DNA of 64,000 bases from Nonomuraea sp. NEAU-A123 (GTDB lineage: Bacteria > Actinomycetota > Actinomycetes > Streptosporangiales > Streptosporangiaceae): the NCBI RefSeq assembly GCF_018603905.1, contig NZ_JAHFZZ010000003.1:496001-560000 (forward strand), given 5' to 3'. The position numbers and the translations under genes were made by a program. Within the stretch, counting starts at the first letter, position 1. Each line of letters opens with the position of its first letter. The notes below the pieces were generated by a model. That model made no database searches, was not told where the DNA came from, and saw nothing but the letters and a program-made list of their open reading frames with translations. Below, one piece after another: positions 51,224-60,618 of the stretch.

Positions 51224-52165
51224 GTGAGAGCGTTGAGCGACGTGCGTAACGTGATCATTATTGGATCCGGTCCCGCTGGATATACGGCGGCCGTTTACTC
51301 CGCGCGTGCCGAGCTCAAGCCGCTGGTCTTCGAGGGCTCGGTCACGGCGGGCGGTGCGCTGATGAACACCACCGACGTCGAGAACTTCCCCGGTTTCCCC
51401 GACGGCATCATGGGCCCGGACCTGATGGACAACCTGCGCAAGCAGGCCGAGCGGTTCGGCGCCGAGCTGGTCGCGGACGACGTGCTCGAAGTGGACCTGG
51501 CGGCCAATCCCAAGGTGATCAAGACTCACAGCGAGACTTACTACGCCAAGTCGGTCATCCTGGCCATGGGCTCCGGCTACCGCGAGCTCGGCCTGCCCAA
51601 CGAGAAGCGGCTGTCCGGTCGCGGTGTCTCCTGGTGTGCCACGTGTGACGGCTTCTTCTTCCGCAACAAGGACATCGTGGTCGTCGGCGGCGGCGACACC
51701 GCGATGGAAGAGGCCACGTTCCTGACCCGCTTCGGCCGCATGGTCACCGTCGTGCACCGCCGCGGCGAGCTGCGGGCCAGCAAGATCATGCAGGATCGGG
51801 CGTTCGCGAACGACAAGATCCGCTTCGTCTGGGACAGCGAGGTCGTCGACGTCCTCGGCACCGACCGGGTCGAGGCCGTCCAGCTGCGCAATCTCAAGAC
51901 CGGCGAGGAATCCGAGCTGGCCACCGACGCGTTGTTCATAGCGATCGGCCACGACCCGCGCACCGAGCTGGTCAAGGGGCAGATCGACCTCGACGACGAC
52001 GGCTACGTCAAGGTGTCCGCGCCCACCACGGAGACCAACATCGACGGCGTCTTCGCCGCGGGTGACGTGGTCGACCACATCTACCGGCAGGCCATCACCG
52101 CGGCCGGCACCGGCTGCTCGGCGTCACTCGACTCCGAGCGCTGGCTGGCCACGAACGACAGCTGA
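51224..52165 (+). CDS. trxB: Thioredoxin-disulfide reductase
   Basis: 313 aa from the GTG at 51224; a TTG at 51233 has the better-spaced GAGGAAGG. FAD-binding motif [20 protein letters not shown], redox-active disulfide [15 protein letters not shown]-binding [10 protein letters not shown] and the closing FAD motif [17 protein letters not shown]. It reduces thioredoxin with NADPH. It pairs with trxA 41 bp downstream, as in Streptomyces and Mycobacterium. Confidence 0.96.
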   Translation: MRALSDVRNVIIIGSGPAGYTAAVYSARAELKPLVFEGSVTAGGALMNTTDVENFPGFPDGIMGPDLMDNLRKQAERFGAELVADDVLEVDLAANPKVIKTHSETYYAKSVILAMGSGYRELGLPNEKRLSGRGVSWCATCDGFFFRNKDIVVVGGGDTAMEEATFLTRFGRMVTVVHRRGELRASKIMQDRAFANDKIRFVWDSEVVDVLGTDRVEAVQLRNLKTGEESELATDALFIAIGHDPRTELVKGQIDLDDDGYVKVSAPTTETNIDGVFAAGDVVDHIYRQAITAAGTGCSASLDSERWLATNDS

Positions 52166-52206
52166 CGCCGGCCGGCCACGAACGACAGACAACTAAGGAG
52201 CGCACC

Positions 52207-52521
52207 GTGAAGGCAGTAACCGACGCCACCTTCGAGGCCGAGGTCCTCAAGAGCGACAAGCCCGTGCTCGTCGACTTCTGGGCCGAGTGGTGCGGCCCAT
52301 GCCGTCAGGTATCGCCCATCCTCGAGGAGATCGCCAAGGAGCACGGCGACAAGCTGGAGATCGTCAAGCTCAACATCGACGAGAACCCGGATGTCCCCCG
52401 CAATTACGGTGTGCTCCAAATCCCCACGCTGAACGTCTATAAGGGTGGAGAGGTCGTGAAGCAGATAATCGGCGCCAAGCCGAAGGCCATGCTGCTGCGC
52501 GAGCTCGAGGGCCTCATCTGA
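52207..52521 (+). CDS. trxA: Thioredoxin
   Basis: 104 aa from the GTG at 52207, behind AAGGAG. Active site [11 protein letters not shown] near residues 28-38, cis-proline loop [12 protein letters not shown]. It is the small dithiol protein that passes electrons from TrxB to targets such as ribonucleotide reductase. A long hairpin terminator follows. Confidence 0.97.
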   Translation: MKAVTDATFEAEVLKSDKPVLVDFWAEWCGPCRQVSPILEEIAKEHGDKLEIVKLNIDENPDVPRNYGVLQIPTLNVYKGGEVVKQIIGAKPKAMLLRELEGLI

Positions 52522-52542
52522 CGACGCCCGTACCGTTTCAAC

Positions 52543-52580
52543 CGGAAGCCCCCTGGCGAGATTCGCTCAGGGGGCTTCCG
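52543..52580 (+). terminator. Terminator after trxA
   Basis: Perfect 13-bp arms CGGAAGCCCCCTG (52543-52555) and CAGGGGGCTTCCG (52568-52580) around a 12-base loop. It probably also stops the convergent GNAT gene. Confidence 0.88.
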
Positions 52581-52618
52581 CTTGCGGCCGTGTCTTGCCG
52601 TCGTGTCCTGAGAAGGCG

Positions 52619-53236
52619 TCAGACGGGGCGAAGGGCGCGTTCCGGGCTCATGGAGCCGAGTAGGCGCTCCAAGGCCACCTCGACGTCCTCACGCCACGAG
52701 ACGGCGGTCTTCAGCTCCAGCCGGAGCCGGGGGAACCGCAGATGCGGGCGTACCGTCTTGAAACCTACGGAAAGCAGGTATTCGGCCGGGACCACGCAGC
52801 TCGGCTCCTCCCACTTGAGGTCGCCGAACGCCTCGATGGCCTTCACGCCTCGGCGCGTCAGGTCCTTGGCCACACCCTGGATCAGCATCCGGCCCAGGCC
52901 GCCACCCGAGAACTCCGGGATGATGTGCGCGGTCATCAGCAGCACCGCGTCCGCGCTGACCGGCGAGGTGGGGAAGGCCACCGAACGGGGGGTGTAGAGC
53001 GGCGGGCTGTAGACGACGAATCCGGCGGGCACCCCGTCGACGTACACGATCTTGCCGCAGCTGCCCCATTCGAGCAGCGTGCCGGAGAGCCATGCCTCTT
53101 TCTCCAGCGCTGGATCACCAGAATCGATCGCGCGCTCCCCGCTGACCGGGTCGAGCTCCCAGAAGACGCACCGTCGGCAGCGGCGCGGCAGATCGTCCAG
53201 ATTGTCCAGGGTTATGTTGACCAGCCGACGCGACAA
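52619..53236 (-). CDS. GNAT-family N-acetyltransferase
   Basis: 205 aa from a TTG at 53236; an in-frame stop lies just before it, so the start cannot be earlier. GTG 53221 is an alternative. The acetyl-CoA pattern is VLLMTAHIIPEFSGGGLGRM (Q/R-x2-G-x-G/A form), followed by LIQGVAKDLTRRGVKAIEAF. N-terminal cysteines (RRCRRCVFWELDP) are a feature of this subfamily, which often neighbours parB in actinobacteria. The substrate is unknown. Confidence 0.85.
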   Translation of the reverse strand: MSRRLVNITLDNLDDLPRRCRRCVFWELDPVSGERAIDSGDPALEKEAWLSGTLLEWGSCGKIVYVDGVPAGFVVYSPPLYTPRSVAFPTSPVSADAVLLMTAHIIPEFSGGGLGRMLIQGVAKDLTRRGVKAIEAFGDLKWEEPSCVVPAEYLLSVGFKTVRPHLRFPRLRLELKTAVSWREDVEVALERLLGSMSPERALRPV

Positions 53237-53412
53237 CTACGGCCCCAATCGTTGACCCGGAAAAGCGCGCGAAAAACGCGTCCCCACCTGGCATCGTAGC
53301 CCAGTGACGGTCCCGCCACCGGCTAGCACCACGGTCAGGCCCGGTCACAGCCGACATGTCCGGCTGGCGTAATCTGGTAGTTCAGCGACAAATGACACCA
53401 AGGAGGTGGACC

Positions 53413-54738
53413 GTGACGGAAGAGCTTGATCACGGTCAGACGCCCGCGACCCAAGGGTCGCGCATCGACGCCTACGTCGATCGGTACGCCGCTCGAGCTA
53501 CCGGGATGGTCGCCTCCGAGATCCGAGCTCTTTTCGCCGTCGCGTCGAGGCCCGAGGTGGTCTCGCTCGCGGGCGGCATGCCGTACGTCACGGCCCTCCC
53601 TCTCGACATGGTCGGCGAGCTGGTGTCCGATCTGGTCACCAGGCGCGGTACCGTCGCGCTGCAGTACGGCTCCGGGCAGGGCGATCCGCACCTGCGTGAG
53701 CAGATCTGCGACGTGATGCGGTTGGAGGGGATCCAGGCCGGGGCGAACGACGTGGTCGTCACCGTAGGTTCGCAGCAAGCGCTTGATCTGATCACCCGGA
53801 TCTTCATCGACCCGGGTGATGTGGTGCTGGCCGAAGGCCCGTCGTACGTAGGCGCCCTCGGCACTTTCGCCGCATATCAGGCCAAAGTGGTCCATATCGC
53901 CATGGATGATCAGGGCATCATTCCCGAATCCCTCGCGCAGACCATCTACGCGCTGGAGACCGCGGGTGCCCCGATCAAGTTCCTCTACACGATCCCGACC
54001 TTCCAGAACCCTGCCGGCGTCACCCTGAACGTGGCGCGGCGGCAGCAGGTGCTCGACATCTGCCAGCGGGCCGGGGTTCTGATCATCGAGGACAACCCGT
54101 ACGGGCTGCTCGGCTTCGACGGCGAGCCCATGCGTGCGCTGCGGGCCGACAATCCCGACGGCGTGGTCTATCTCGGGTCGTTCTCCAAGACGCTCGCCCC
54201 CGGGTTCCGGGTGGGCTGGGCGCTGGCGCCGCACGCCATCCGCGACAAGCTCGTGCTGGCCATGGAGTCGGCCGTGCTCTCGCACTCGTCCTTCACCCAG
54301 CTGGCCGTGGGCCAGTACCTGGCCACGCAGCCGTGGCAGGAACAGATCAAATCGTTCAAGGAGCTCTATCGCGAGCGACGCGACACGCTGCTCGACGCGC
54401 TCTCGGCGCTCATGCCCCCCGAGGTCAGCTGGACACGACCGGCCGGGGGCTTCTTCGTGTGGGCGACGCTGCCGGAGGGCCTGGACTCGAAGGCCATCCT
54501 GCCGCGGGCCGTGGCGGAGCGGGTGGCGTTCGTACCCGGGACCGGGTTCTTCTCCGATGGGAGTGGGGCTCGGCAGATGCGGCTGTCTTACTGCTTCCCC
54601 GAGCCCGATCGGATTCGGGAAGGCGTTCGGCGGCTGGCCGGCGTGATCGAGCAGGAGATCCAGCTGCGGGACACGTTCGGGACGGGGTCGACTCGGGGGC
54701 ACCTGGGCGTGGACACACCCGGGCCTGACTTGGCCTGA
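53413..54738 (+). CDS. PLP-dependent aminotransferase, fold type I (MocR/LysN-like stand-alone domain)
   Basis: 441 aa from the GTG at 53413, with AGGAGG eight bases upstream. Motifs: LQYGSGQGDPHLREQICDVM, TVGSQQALDLITRIF, YTIPTFQNPAGVTLN, IIEDNPYGLL and the PLP lysine in YLGSFSKTLAPGFRVGW. It belongs to the class I/II group that includes 2-aminoadipate and valine-pyruvate aminotransferases. The amino donor is not evident. The location between trx genes and parB is conserved in Streptomyces. Confidence 0.92.
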   Translation: MTEELDHGQTPATQGSRIDAYVDRYAARATGMVASEIRALFAVASRPEVVSLAGGMPYVTALPLDMVGELVSDLVTRRGTVALQYGSGQGDPHLREQICDVMRLEGIQAGANDVVVTVGSQQALDLITRIFIDPGDVVLAEGPSYVGALGTFAAYQAKVVHIAMDDQGIIPESLAQTIYALETAGAPIKFLYTIPTFQNPAGVTLNVARRQQVLDICQRAGVLIIEDNPYGLLGFDGEPMRALRADNPDGVVYLGSFSKTLAPGFRVGWALAPHAIRDKLVLAMESAVLSHSSFTQLAVGQYLATQPWQEQIKSFKELYRERRDTLLDALSALMPPEVSWTRPAGGFFVWATLPEGLDSKAILPRAVAERVAFVPGTGFFSDGSGARQMRLSYCFPEPDRIREGVRRLAGVIEQEIQLRDTFGTGSTRGHLGVDTPGPDLA

Positions 54739-54743
54739 CCTTC

Positions 54744-54776
54744 TTTGGCCGGCGTCCAGAGCGGGCGCCGGCCGAA
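54744..54776 (+). terminator. Terminator after the aminotransferase gene
   Basis: GGCCGGCG (54747-54754) pairs with CGCCGGCC (54766-54773), extended by TTT/GAA flanks. It starts 8 bp past the stop codon. Confidence 0.75.
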
Positions 54777-54904
54777 TTCGCCGTGGCGTATACCGATGCG
54801 CCCGGAAACTCCGTTACCCGTACGGTAGAAAGCACCTGCTGTACACCATTCCACCCCAGCGCCGGTACGGTTGGACAGCGTGTGCGATCAGCGGAGGAGA
54901 ACTA

Positions 54905-55861
54905 ATGAGCGATCTGGGCCACGTGCTCGTGCTGGCCGGGGGACTCTCCTATGAGCGGGAGGTGTCCCTGCGCTCGGGTCGCCGGGTGAGCGAGGTGCTG
55001 CGGGCGGTGGGCATCGACGTGGAGGCCCGCGACACTGACGCGTCCCTCGTGCCGTACATCCTGGCCGATCCTCCGGACGCGGTCTTCGTCACGCTGCACG
55101 GCGGCGCGGGCGAGGACGGCGCCATCCGTTCCATCCTCGAACTCCTGAACGTCCCTTACGTCGGCGCCGACCCCGACGCATGCCGGGTCGCCTTCGACAA
55201 GCCCACCGCCAAAGCGGTCGTGCGCTCGGTCGGCCTGCGCACCCCCGCGTCGGTCACCCTGCCCAAGGAGACCTTCCACGACCTCGGCGCCACCGCCGTC
55301 CTGGGCCGCATCGTGGAGCATCTCGGCCTCCCCCTGTTCGTCAAGCCCGCCCGCGGCGGCTCTGCCCTGGGCGCCTCGATCGTCCGCACCGCCGAAGAGC
55401 TACCCGCCGCGATGGTCGGCTGTTTCGCGTACGGCGACACGGCGCTGATCGAGCGTTACGTGGAGGGCGTCGAAGTAGCGGTCTCGGTGGTCGACCTGGG
55501 CAACGGCCCGATCGCCCTGCCTGCCGTCGAAATCGTCCCGGACGAGGGCGTCTACGATTACGCGGCCCGCTACACCGCCGGCCACACCGAGTTCTTCGCT
55601 CCGGCCCGCCTGTCCGCCAAGGCAGCGGCCGCCTGCGCCGAAACCGCCGTCACGGCTCACACCGCCCTGGGCCTCCGCGACATCTCCCGCACAGACCTCA
55701 TCGTCGACGCCTCGGACGAGGCCCACTTCCTGGAGGTCAACGTGGCTCCCGGGATGACGGAGACATCCCTGCTGCCGATGGCGGCGGAGGCAGCGGGCCA
55801 GGACCTTGGCGACCTCTGTCGGACCCTGCTCCAGAACGCGGCGTCCCGCTTCCAGGCTTAA
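54905..55861 (+). CDS. D-alanine--D-alanine ligase-like ATP-grasp protein
   Basis: 318 aa from the ATG at 54905, behind GGAGGAG. N-terminal domain VLVLAGGLSYEREVSLRSGR and VFVTLHGGAGEDGAIRSILE; ATP-grasp motifs LPLFVKPARGGSALGASIVR, YVEGVEVAVSVVDLGNGP, ISRTDLIVDASDEAHFLEVN and APGMTETSLLP. All substrate and metal ligands of Ddl are there in outline. The main ddl is normally elsewhere, so this may be a second ligase acting on D-Ala or a related substrate. Confidence 0.87.
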   Translation: MSDLGHVLVLAGGLSYEREVSLRSGRRVSEVLRAVGIDVEARDTDASLVPYILADPPDAVFVTLHGGAGEDGAIRSILELLNVPYVGADPDACRVAFDKPTAKAVVRSVGLRTPASVTLPKETFHDLGATAVLGRIVEHLGLPLFVKPARGGSALGASIVRTAEELPAAMVGCFAYGDTALIERYVEGVEVAVSVVDLGNGPIALPAVEIVPDEGVYDYAARYTAGHTEFFAPARLSAKAAAACAETAVTAHTALGLRDISRTDLIVDASDEAHFLEVNVAPGMTETSLLPMAAEAAGQDLGDLCRTLLQNAASRFQA

Positions 55862-56862
55862 CCACATCCCCAGAGCGCCGATCCCAGCTCGCCTTCATAC
55901 GTCTTTTCCATACGTCTTTCGTACGTCCAGTTTTGTACGTCCGGTGCCGCCCTCACCTCGCCGTCGCACGCCTAGGCTCTCCCCCGGGAACGGCCGTACC
56001 CGGTTCCGCCCTCACACGCCTTCGCCACGTCGGGCTGGCACTGGGGCGCCCGCTGGCGCTGCCAGACACTCCTATAGCTCCCCTCAGCAACCCCGTTACC
56101 GGCCCCACCTCTCCTTCACACGCCCAGGCGCTCCCCTATCTCCCTTCGGCAATCCCGGCGCGACCCCACTCCGCCTTCACACGCCGAGCGGAGACCTTCC
56201 CTTGCCTTCAATCCCATTGCCTTGCCTTGTATCCCAGATGCGACCCTGCCCCCTTCTCCTCCAGCGTCGAGCTTCTGCTCGGCTTCGTACCCTTCGCTCC
56301 GCCCCCTGCCTTCGCCTTACGACCAGGCGCTCTCCTACCTCTCCTCGGCATTCCCAGCACGACCCCCGCTTCGCTACACAACCCCAGCACCGGCCGCGCC
56401 TTGCCCTTCCTTCTTCCCCCGCATATCTCCGTCCTCAGTCCCATCGCCGCCCCTGGTCCAATTTCTCAGGCCACGCCTTCCTCGCCTTCCTCCTCCTCGC
56501 CTTCCTCTTCCTCGCCTCTCACGACCGCTCGCCACACCAGCTCGCGCCCAGCGACCGACGTGATCATTCCGTCTCCCCCAGCCCACTCCCGCGCGCCGCA
56601 TTTTCTCCCCACCCCGCGTGACCCACCCCGCGTGACCCGCTCTCTCAGCCAACCCCGAGCGGACTCGCACTTTCGACGCACCGCGCGGCCCTCATCGCCG
56701 ACCCACCGCCGGTCCCCCACAACAGCGAGCATCACCACGAACCTGGTGGGGAGCCGAGCCGAGCCAGAAGCCGCTGCCCCCCAGCCATGTATGGATGGCT
56801 AGCACCCGGCCCGCCCTCCCCCTCCCCCCTTCCTTCTCTAACGCCTGAAATAGCCTGACTAT
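55862..56862. other. 1.0 kb non-coding, pyrimidine-rich, repeat-bearing spacer
   Basis: The plus strand is strikingly C/T-rich over the whole length and no frame has family-like content, though several open frames exist because stops are rare. The phrase CCTTCACACGCC or a variant recurs near 55890, 56010, 56110 and 56170, and TACGTC recurs at 55905-55945. A longer unit AGGCGCTC-CC-TATCTC recurs near 56125 and 56325. I see no gene, parS site or tRNA. The end must contain the promoter of the next gene. Confidence 0.6.
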
Positions 56863-57912
56863 GTGCTGACCGATTCGACCTACCCCAAGAGCTTCGCCAG
56901 CGACAACCACGCAGGCGTCCACCCCACCATCCTCGAAGCCATGACGGCGGCGAACCACGGGGACGCACCCGCCTACGGCGGCGATCGCTGGACATCGACC
57001 TTCGAGCACCACATCAAAGACACCTTCGGCCCCAAGGCGGAAGGCTTCGCCGTCCTGAACGGCGCCGGCGCCAACATGGTCGGCCTCGCCCCCATGCTCG
57101 GCCGCTACGACGCCATCGTCTGCGCCGACACCGCCCACATCGCCACCCACGAAACAGGCGCGGCAGAGCGACTACTGGGCACGAAGCTCCTGACAACCCC
57201 CACAGCCGACGGCAAGCTACGCCCCGAAGACATCACCGCACGCCTCGGCACCCTGGGCAGCCACCACGACCCCCAGCCCCGTGTGGTCTCCATCTCCCAA
57301 GTCACCGAACTCGGCACCTGCTACTCCCCCGACGAAATCGCCGCCCTCGCCGACACGGCACACGCCGCCGGCCTACTCCTCCACATGGACGGCGCCAGAC
57401 TGGCAAACGCCGCCGCCCACCTGAACACCACCCTCGGCGCGATCACCACAGAAGTCGGCGTGGACATCTTCAGCTTCGGCGGCACAAAGAACGGCGCCCT
57501 AGCGGCTGAAGCGGTAATAGTCCTCTCCCCTTCCCTCGCCCACGCCATCCCCTTCCTCCGCCGCCAGTCCCTCCAACTAGCCTCCAAAATGCGCTTCATC
57601 TCCGCCCAACTCTCCGCCCTCCTCACCCACGACCTCTGGCGCCACAACGCAACCCACGCCAACCACATGGCCACCCGCCTCGCCAACGGCATCGCCGACC
57701 TCCCCGGCATCACCATCGCCTACCCCGTCCAATCGAACGCCGTCTTCGCCACCCTCCCCAAGCCAGCCACCGCCGCCCTCCTCAACCGCTACCTGTTCCA
57801 CCACTGGGACGAGGCCGCAGGCATCGTCCGCTGGATGACCGCCTTCGACACCACCCCGGACCACGTAGACGACTTCCTCGACGACATCCGCAAATCCCTC
57901 GTCACTCTCTGA
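56863..57912 (+). CDS. Low-specificity L-threonine aldolase-like PLP enzyme
   Basis: 349 aa from the GTG at 56863. Beta-eliminating lyase fold: FASDNHAGVHPTILEAMTAA, GFAVLNGAGANMVGLAPML, HIATHETGAAERLLG, LHMDGARLANAAAHL and the PLP lysine in IFSFGGTKNGALAAEAVIV. It splits threonine or related beta-hydroxy amino acids to glycine and an aldehyde. It lies isolated between two repeat-rich non-coding blocks, unlike its neighbours in other genomes. Confidence 0.9.
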   Translation: MLTDSTYPKSFASDNHAGVHPTILEAMTAANHGDAPAYGGDRWTSTFEHHIKDTFGPKAEGFAVLNGAGANMVGLAPMLGRYDAIVCADTAHIATHETGAAERLLGTKLLTTPTADGKLRPEDITARLGTLGSHHDPQPRVVSISQVTELGTCYSPDEIAALADTAHAAGLLLHMDGARLANAAAHLNTTLGAITTEVGVDIFSFGGTKNGALAAEAVIVLSPSLAHAIPFLRRQSLQLASKMRFISAQLSALLTHDLWRHNATHANHMATRLANGIADLPGITIAYPVQSNAVFATLPKPATAALLNRYLFHHWDEAAGIVRWMTAFDTTPDHVDDFLDDIRKSLVTL

Positions 57913-57973
57913 CCCCCGGCTGGCTCTTCTCCAAAGCTCCCAACTCATCCGCTCCGCTAGGCGCCCGACTCCC

Positions 57974-57989
57974 GGTTTCACGTGAAACA
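57974..57989. promoter_or_regulatory. parS site 1
   Basis: GGTTTCACGTGAAACA; 14-bp perfect core palindrome GTTTCACGTGAAAC, the universal ParB-binding site. Confidence 0.95.
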
Positions 57990-58027
57990 TCGCCGCAGAC
58001 CCCAGCCAACGAGCCCGCCAACGCCTC

Positions 58028-58043
58028 TGTTTCACGTGAAACC
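58028..58043. promoter_or_regulatory. parS site 2
   Basis: TGTTTCACGTGAAACC; perfect 14-bp core, 54 bp from site 1. Confidence 0.95.
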
Positions 58044-59573
58044 ACCCACCCCCCACCCCAACAAGATCGTCGCCCCCAAGTTCCACCGACACCACACACG
58101 CCAACGGCGCTCGCATCTCACCCCCACCTGCACCCGTGCCCTGCACCACCGCACCCGCCAAGCCACGCTCCGCCACGCTGACCCACGCCAGCTTCGGGAC
58201 AGTCATGCTTCGAACCCCCCGCACAGCTCACTCGCTCGCTGGTACTCACCCCCGCCATGTTCGGGACAATCACGCTTCGAGCCCCCACGCACAACTCAGT
58301 CACCCGCAGCCCTCGCCTCATCGCGCCCCGCCGCCCCGGCCCGCCCCGTTCCGCTCCGCCGCTCCGCCGCTTTGCCGTGCCGTGCCGTGCCTCGCCTAGC
58401 CCTTCCGCTCCGGCCCGCACCGCTCCGCCTTTCCGCGGCGCGTCGCCGCACCGCCGCACCGCCGCACCGCCCCGCCCCGCCGCACGCCCCGTTCCGCCTT
58501 CCCGCGCCGGCCCCCCGTTCCGCTCCGCCGCTCCGCCGTGCCTCGCCTAGCCCTTCCGCTCCGGCCCGCACCGCTCCGCCTTTCCGCGCCGCGTCGCCGC
58601 GCGGCCAATCCGCTCCGCCGCTCCGCCGTGCCCCGTCTCGTCTCGTCTCGTCTCGTCAGCCCAACCCCACCCCGCTCGGAGCTAATACGCCTTGAGCCCC
58701 GGCGCGCTCAGCCGCCACCGCGGCTGCGCTCAGCGCCCCGCACACCTCGCCCCACCCCGGAGTTCCGCCACACCTGCCATGCGATGAAGCGTCCGTGTTC
58801 GCGACCGCCCCGTTCGTCGTTCGTGACTGGCCTTGTGGTTCGTCGCTCAGCGCTGGCCGTTAGCGACTGGCGACTGGCACGAAATGGGGCACGGCCCGGG
58901 CCTACTGCAAGGCGCCGCATACGCGGGTGACTTAGAAGCGGAGCGGACGTCTGAGATGCGAGGCACATCGTGAAGAGGAGGAGGGAGCGAGACACGGCAT
59001 GTGGCGCCAGGTGGCGCAAACAGACCAGGTGGCGCAAACAGAAAGGAACTGATGGCGGGCAGGAGCGGCGCGGCTGGGGTGACGCGATGCCAATGGTGTG
59101 ATGCCTTTGGCACCGCGCAGACGGCGCCGTGCAGACGCGCGATGCCGATGGTGCGATGCGGACGACGCGGCGCAGGAAACCCAGCGCCGCGCAGAACACC
59201 GTGTCCTGTGCGGAATGCAGCGGAGACAGAAGAGGCGAAGCATAGGCAATGTGGGTCGCGGGGGGCAGTACTCCGCCCAGCCCTGCCTCGCCAGGCCCGG
59301 CCCACGCGGCCCCGGCCCACGCGGCGCGGGAAGCACGGCGCGGGAAGAGACAGAGGGGAGGCAGCGCGGACGGTGCGCTCCGGACGGCGTGGTTCGGTTC
59401 CGGCGGCGTGGTTCGGTTCGATACCGAGAGACGCGGCGCGGTTCCGAATCGCGGTGCGGTGCGGAGCGGTGCGGAGAGACGAGGTGGCGGCAGAAAGGGT
59501 GGAGCTGTGGCGGGGGTGTAGCGGTGTTCATGGGACGTGGCAGTGCTGGCGGACGGAGAGGAGAAGCTGCGAG

Positions 59574-59589
59574 TGTTTCACGTGAAACA
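59574..59589. promoter_or_regulatory. parS site 3
   Basis: TGTTTCACGTGAAACA, a full 16-bp palindrome and exact match to the bacterial consensus, about 70 bp downstream of the parB stop. Confidence 0.96.
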
Positions 59590-59638
59590 CGGGCTATTTG
59601 GCGAACAGCCCTAGGCGGCGCGGGGCTTGCTGGCCGAT

Positions 59639-59654
59639 GGTTTCACGTGAAACA
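59639..59654. promoter_or_regulatory. parS site 4
   Basis: GGTTTCACGTGAAACA, perfect 14-bp core, ending 4 bp before the parB stop codon. Confidence 0.95.
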
Positions 59655-59658
59655 GGGG

Positions 59659-60618
59659 TCAGTCTTCGGCGTCCTTCATGGCGCGGACCGCCTCGGGGGC
59701 CATGGTGCCGATGATGCGCTCAAGGTCGTCGATCGTCGCGAACTCCACCACGATGCGTCCCTTCCGACGACCGAGGTCGACCTTCACCTTGGTCTCGAAG
59801 TGGTCGGAGAGGCGGTCTGCGAGGTGGAGGAGGCCGGGCGCCGACGGCTTGTTGGGCTGGCGTTCGCGGGTGGCCTTGGGGGCCGCCTTCGAGCTGCCGA
59901 GGGAGACGATCTCTTCGACGGCCCTGACCGAGAGGAGTTCGGCGACGATTCGCTTGGCCAGTTGGATCTGCTCTTCCGGGCTGTCGAGGCTGAGGAGAGC
60001 ACGGGCATGGCCGGCGCTGACGGTGCCGGCGGCGACGCGGAGCTGGACCTCCGGCGGGAGGTTGAGCAAGCGCAGGGTGTTGGTGATGTGGGAACGAGAG
60101 CGGCCGACCTTCTGGGCGAGCTGTTCGTGCGTCGTCCGGAAGTCGTCGAGAAGCTGCTGGTATGCGGCGGCTTCTTCCAAGGCGTTGAGTTGCTCGCGCT
60201 GGAGGTTTTCGATCAGGGCGTCTCTGAGAAGTTCGTCGTCCTGGGTGTTGCGGACGATCGCGGGGATCGGGTCGAGCTCGGCCAGTTGGCAGGCGCGCCA
60301 GCGGCGCTCTCCCATGATCAGCTCGTACTGGCCGCCGCCCACCGAGCGTACGACGATTGGTTGGAGCAGGCCGACTTCGCGGATGGACGCGGACAATTCA
60401 TTGAGGCGGTCGTCGTCGAAGACGTCGCGGGGCTGGCGCGGGTTGGGAATGATCGCGCTGAGGGCGATCTCCCTGAAGTACGCTCCGGCAATTGGCCTCG
60501 GGCCGGTCTCCCCCGTTGCTCCATTCGCAGGGGCGACTGTCCCCGTGCCGTCAACGATGGGACCGGTCGGGATGAGTGCCCCGAGCCCCTTGCCCAATCC
60601 CCGCCGCTGCTGACTCAC
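59659..60618 (-). CDS. parB: Chromosome-partitioning protein ParB
   Basis: 319 aa from the GTG at 60618. The N-terminal [11 protein letters not shown] motif contacts ParA. The CTP-binding domain has [36 protein letters not shown] and [19 protein letters not shown]. The helix-turn-helix [20 protein letters not shown] reads parS and the C-terminus dimerises ([20 protein letters not shown]). ParB clamps load at parS and slide along origin DNA to guide segregation. Unusually, more than 1.2 kb separates it from parA. Confidence 0.97.
   Translation of the reverse strand: MSQQRRGLGKGLGALIPTGPIVDGTGTVAPANGATGETGPRPIAGAYFREIALSAIIPNPRQPRDVFDDDRLNELSASIREVGLLQPIVVRSVGGGQYELIMGERRWRACQLAELDPIPAIVRNTQDDELLRDALIENLQREQLNALEEAAAYQQLLDDFRTTHEQLAQKVGRSRSHITNTLRLLNLPPEVQLRVAAGTVSAGHARALLSLDSPEEQIQLAKRIVAELLSVRAVEEIVSLGSSKAAPKATRERQPNKPSAPGLLHLADRLSDHFETKVKVDLGRRKGRIVVEFATIDDLERIIGTMAPEAVRAMKDAED

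Larger units (their letters stand above)
57913..59658. other. 1.75 kb non-coding, repeat-rich block downstream of parB, with four parS sites
   Basis: No convincing gene in any frame. A 66-bp segment at 58384-58449 is repeated almost exactly at 58535-58600. The phrase TTCGGGACA-TCA-GCTTCGA occurs at 58193 and 58260. CCGCTCCG words dominate 58340-58630, and a CGTCT pentamer array lies at 58634-58658. The plus strand is C-rich up to about 58,750 and G/A-rich after about 58,960, a sharp composition switch. Four parS palindromes mark the two ends. Confidence 0.65.

Noticed and set aside
55180..56802. 540-aa plus-strand ORF, Pro/Ser/Arg-rich
   Set aside because: It begins inside the ligase gene in another frame and owes its length to the pyrimidine-rich composition; no family signal.
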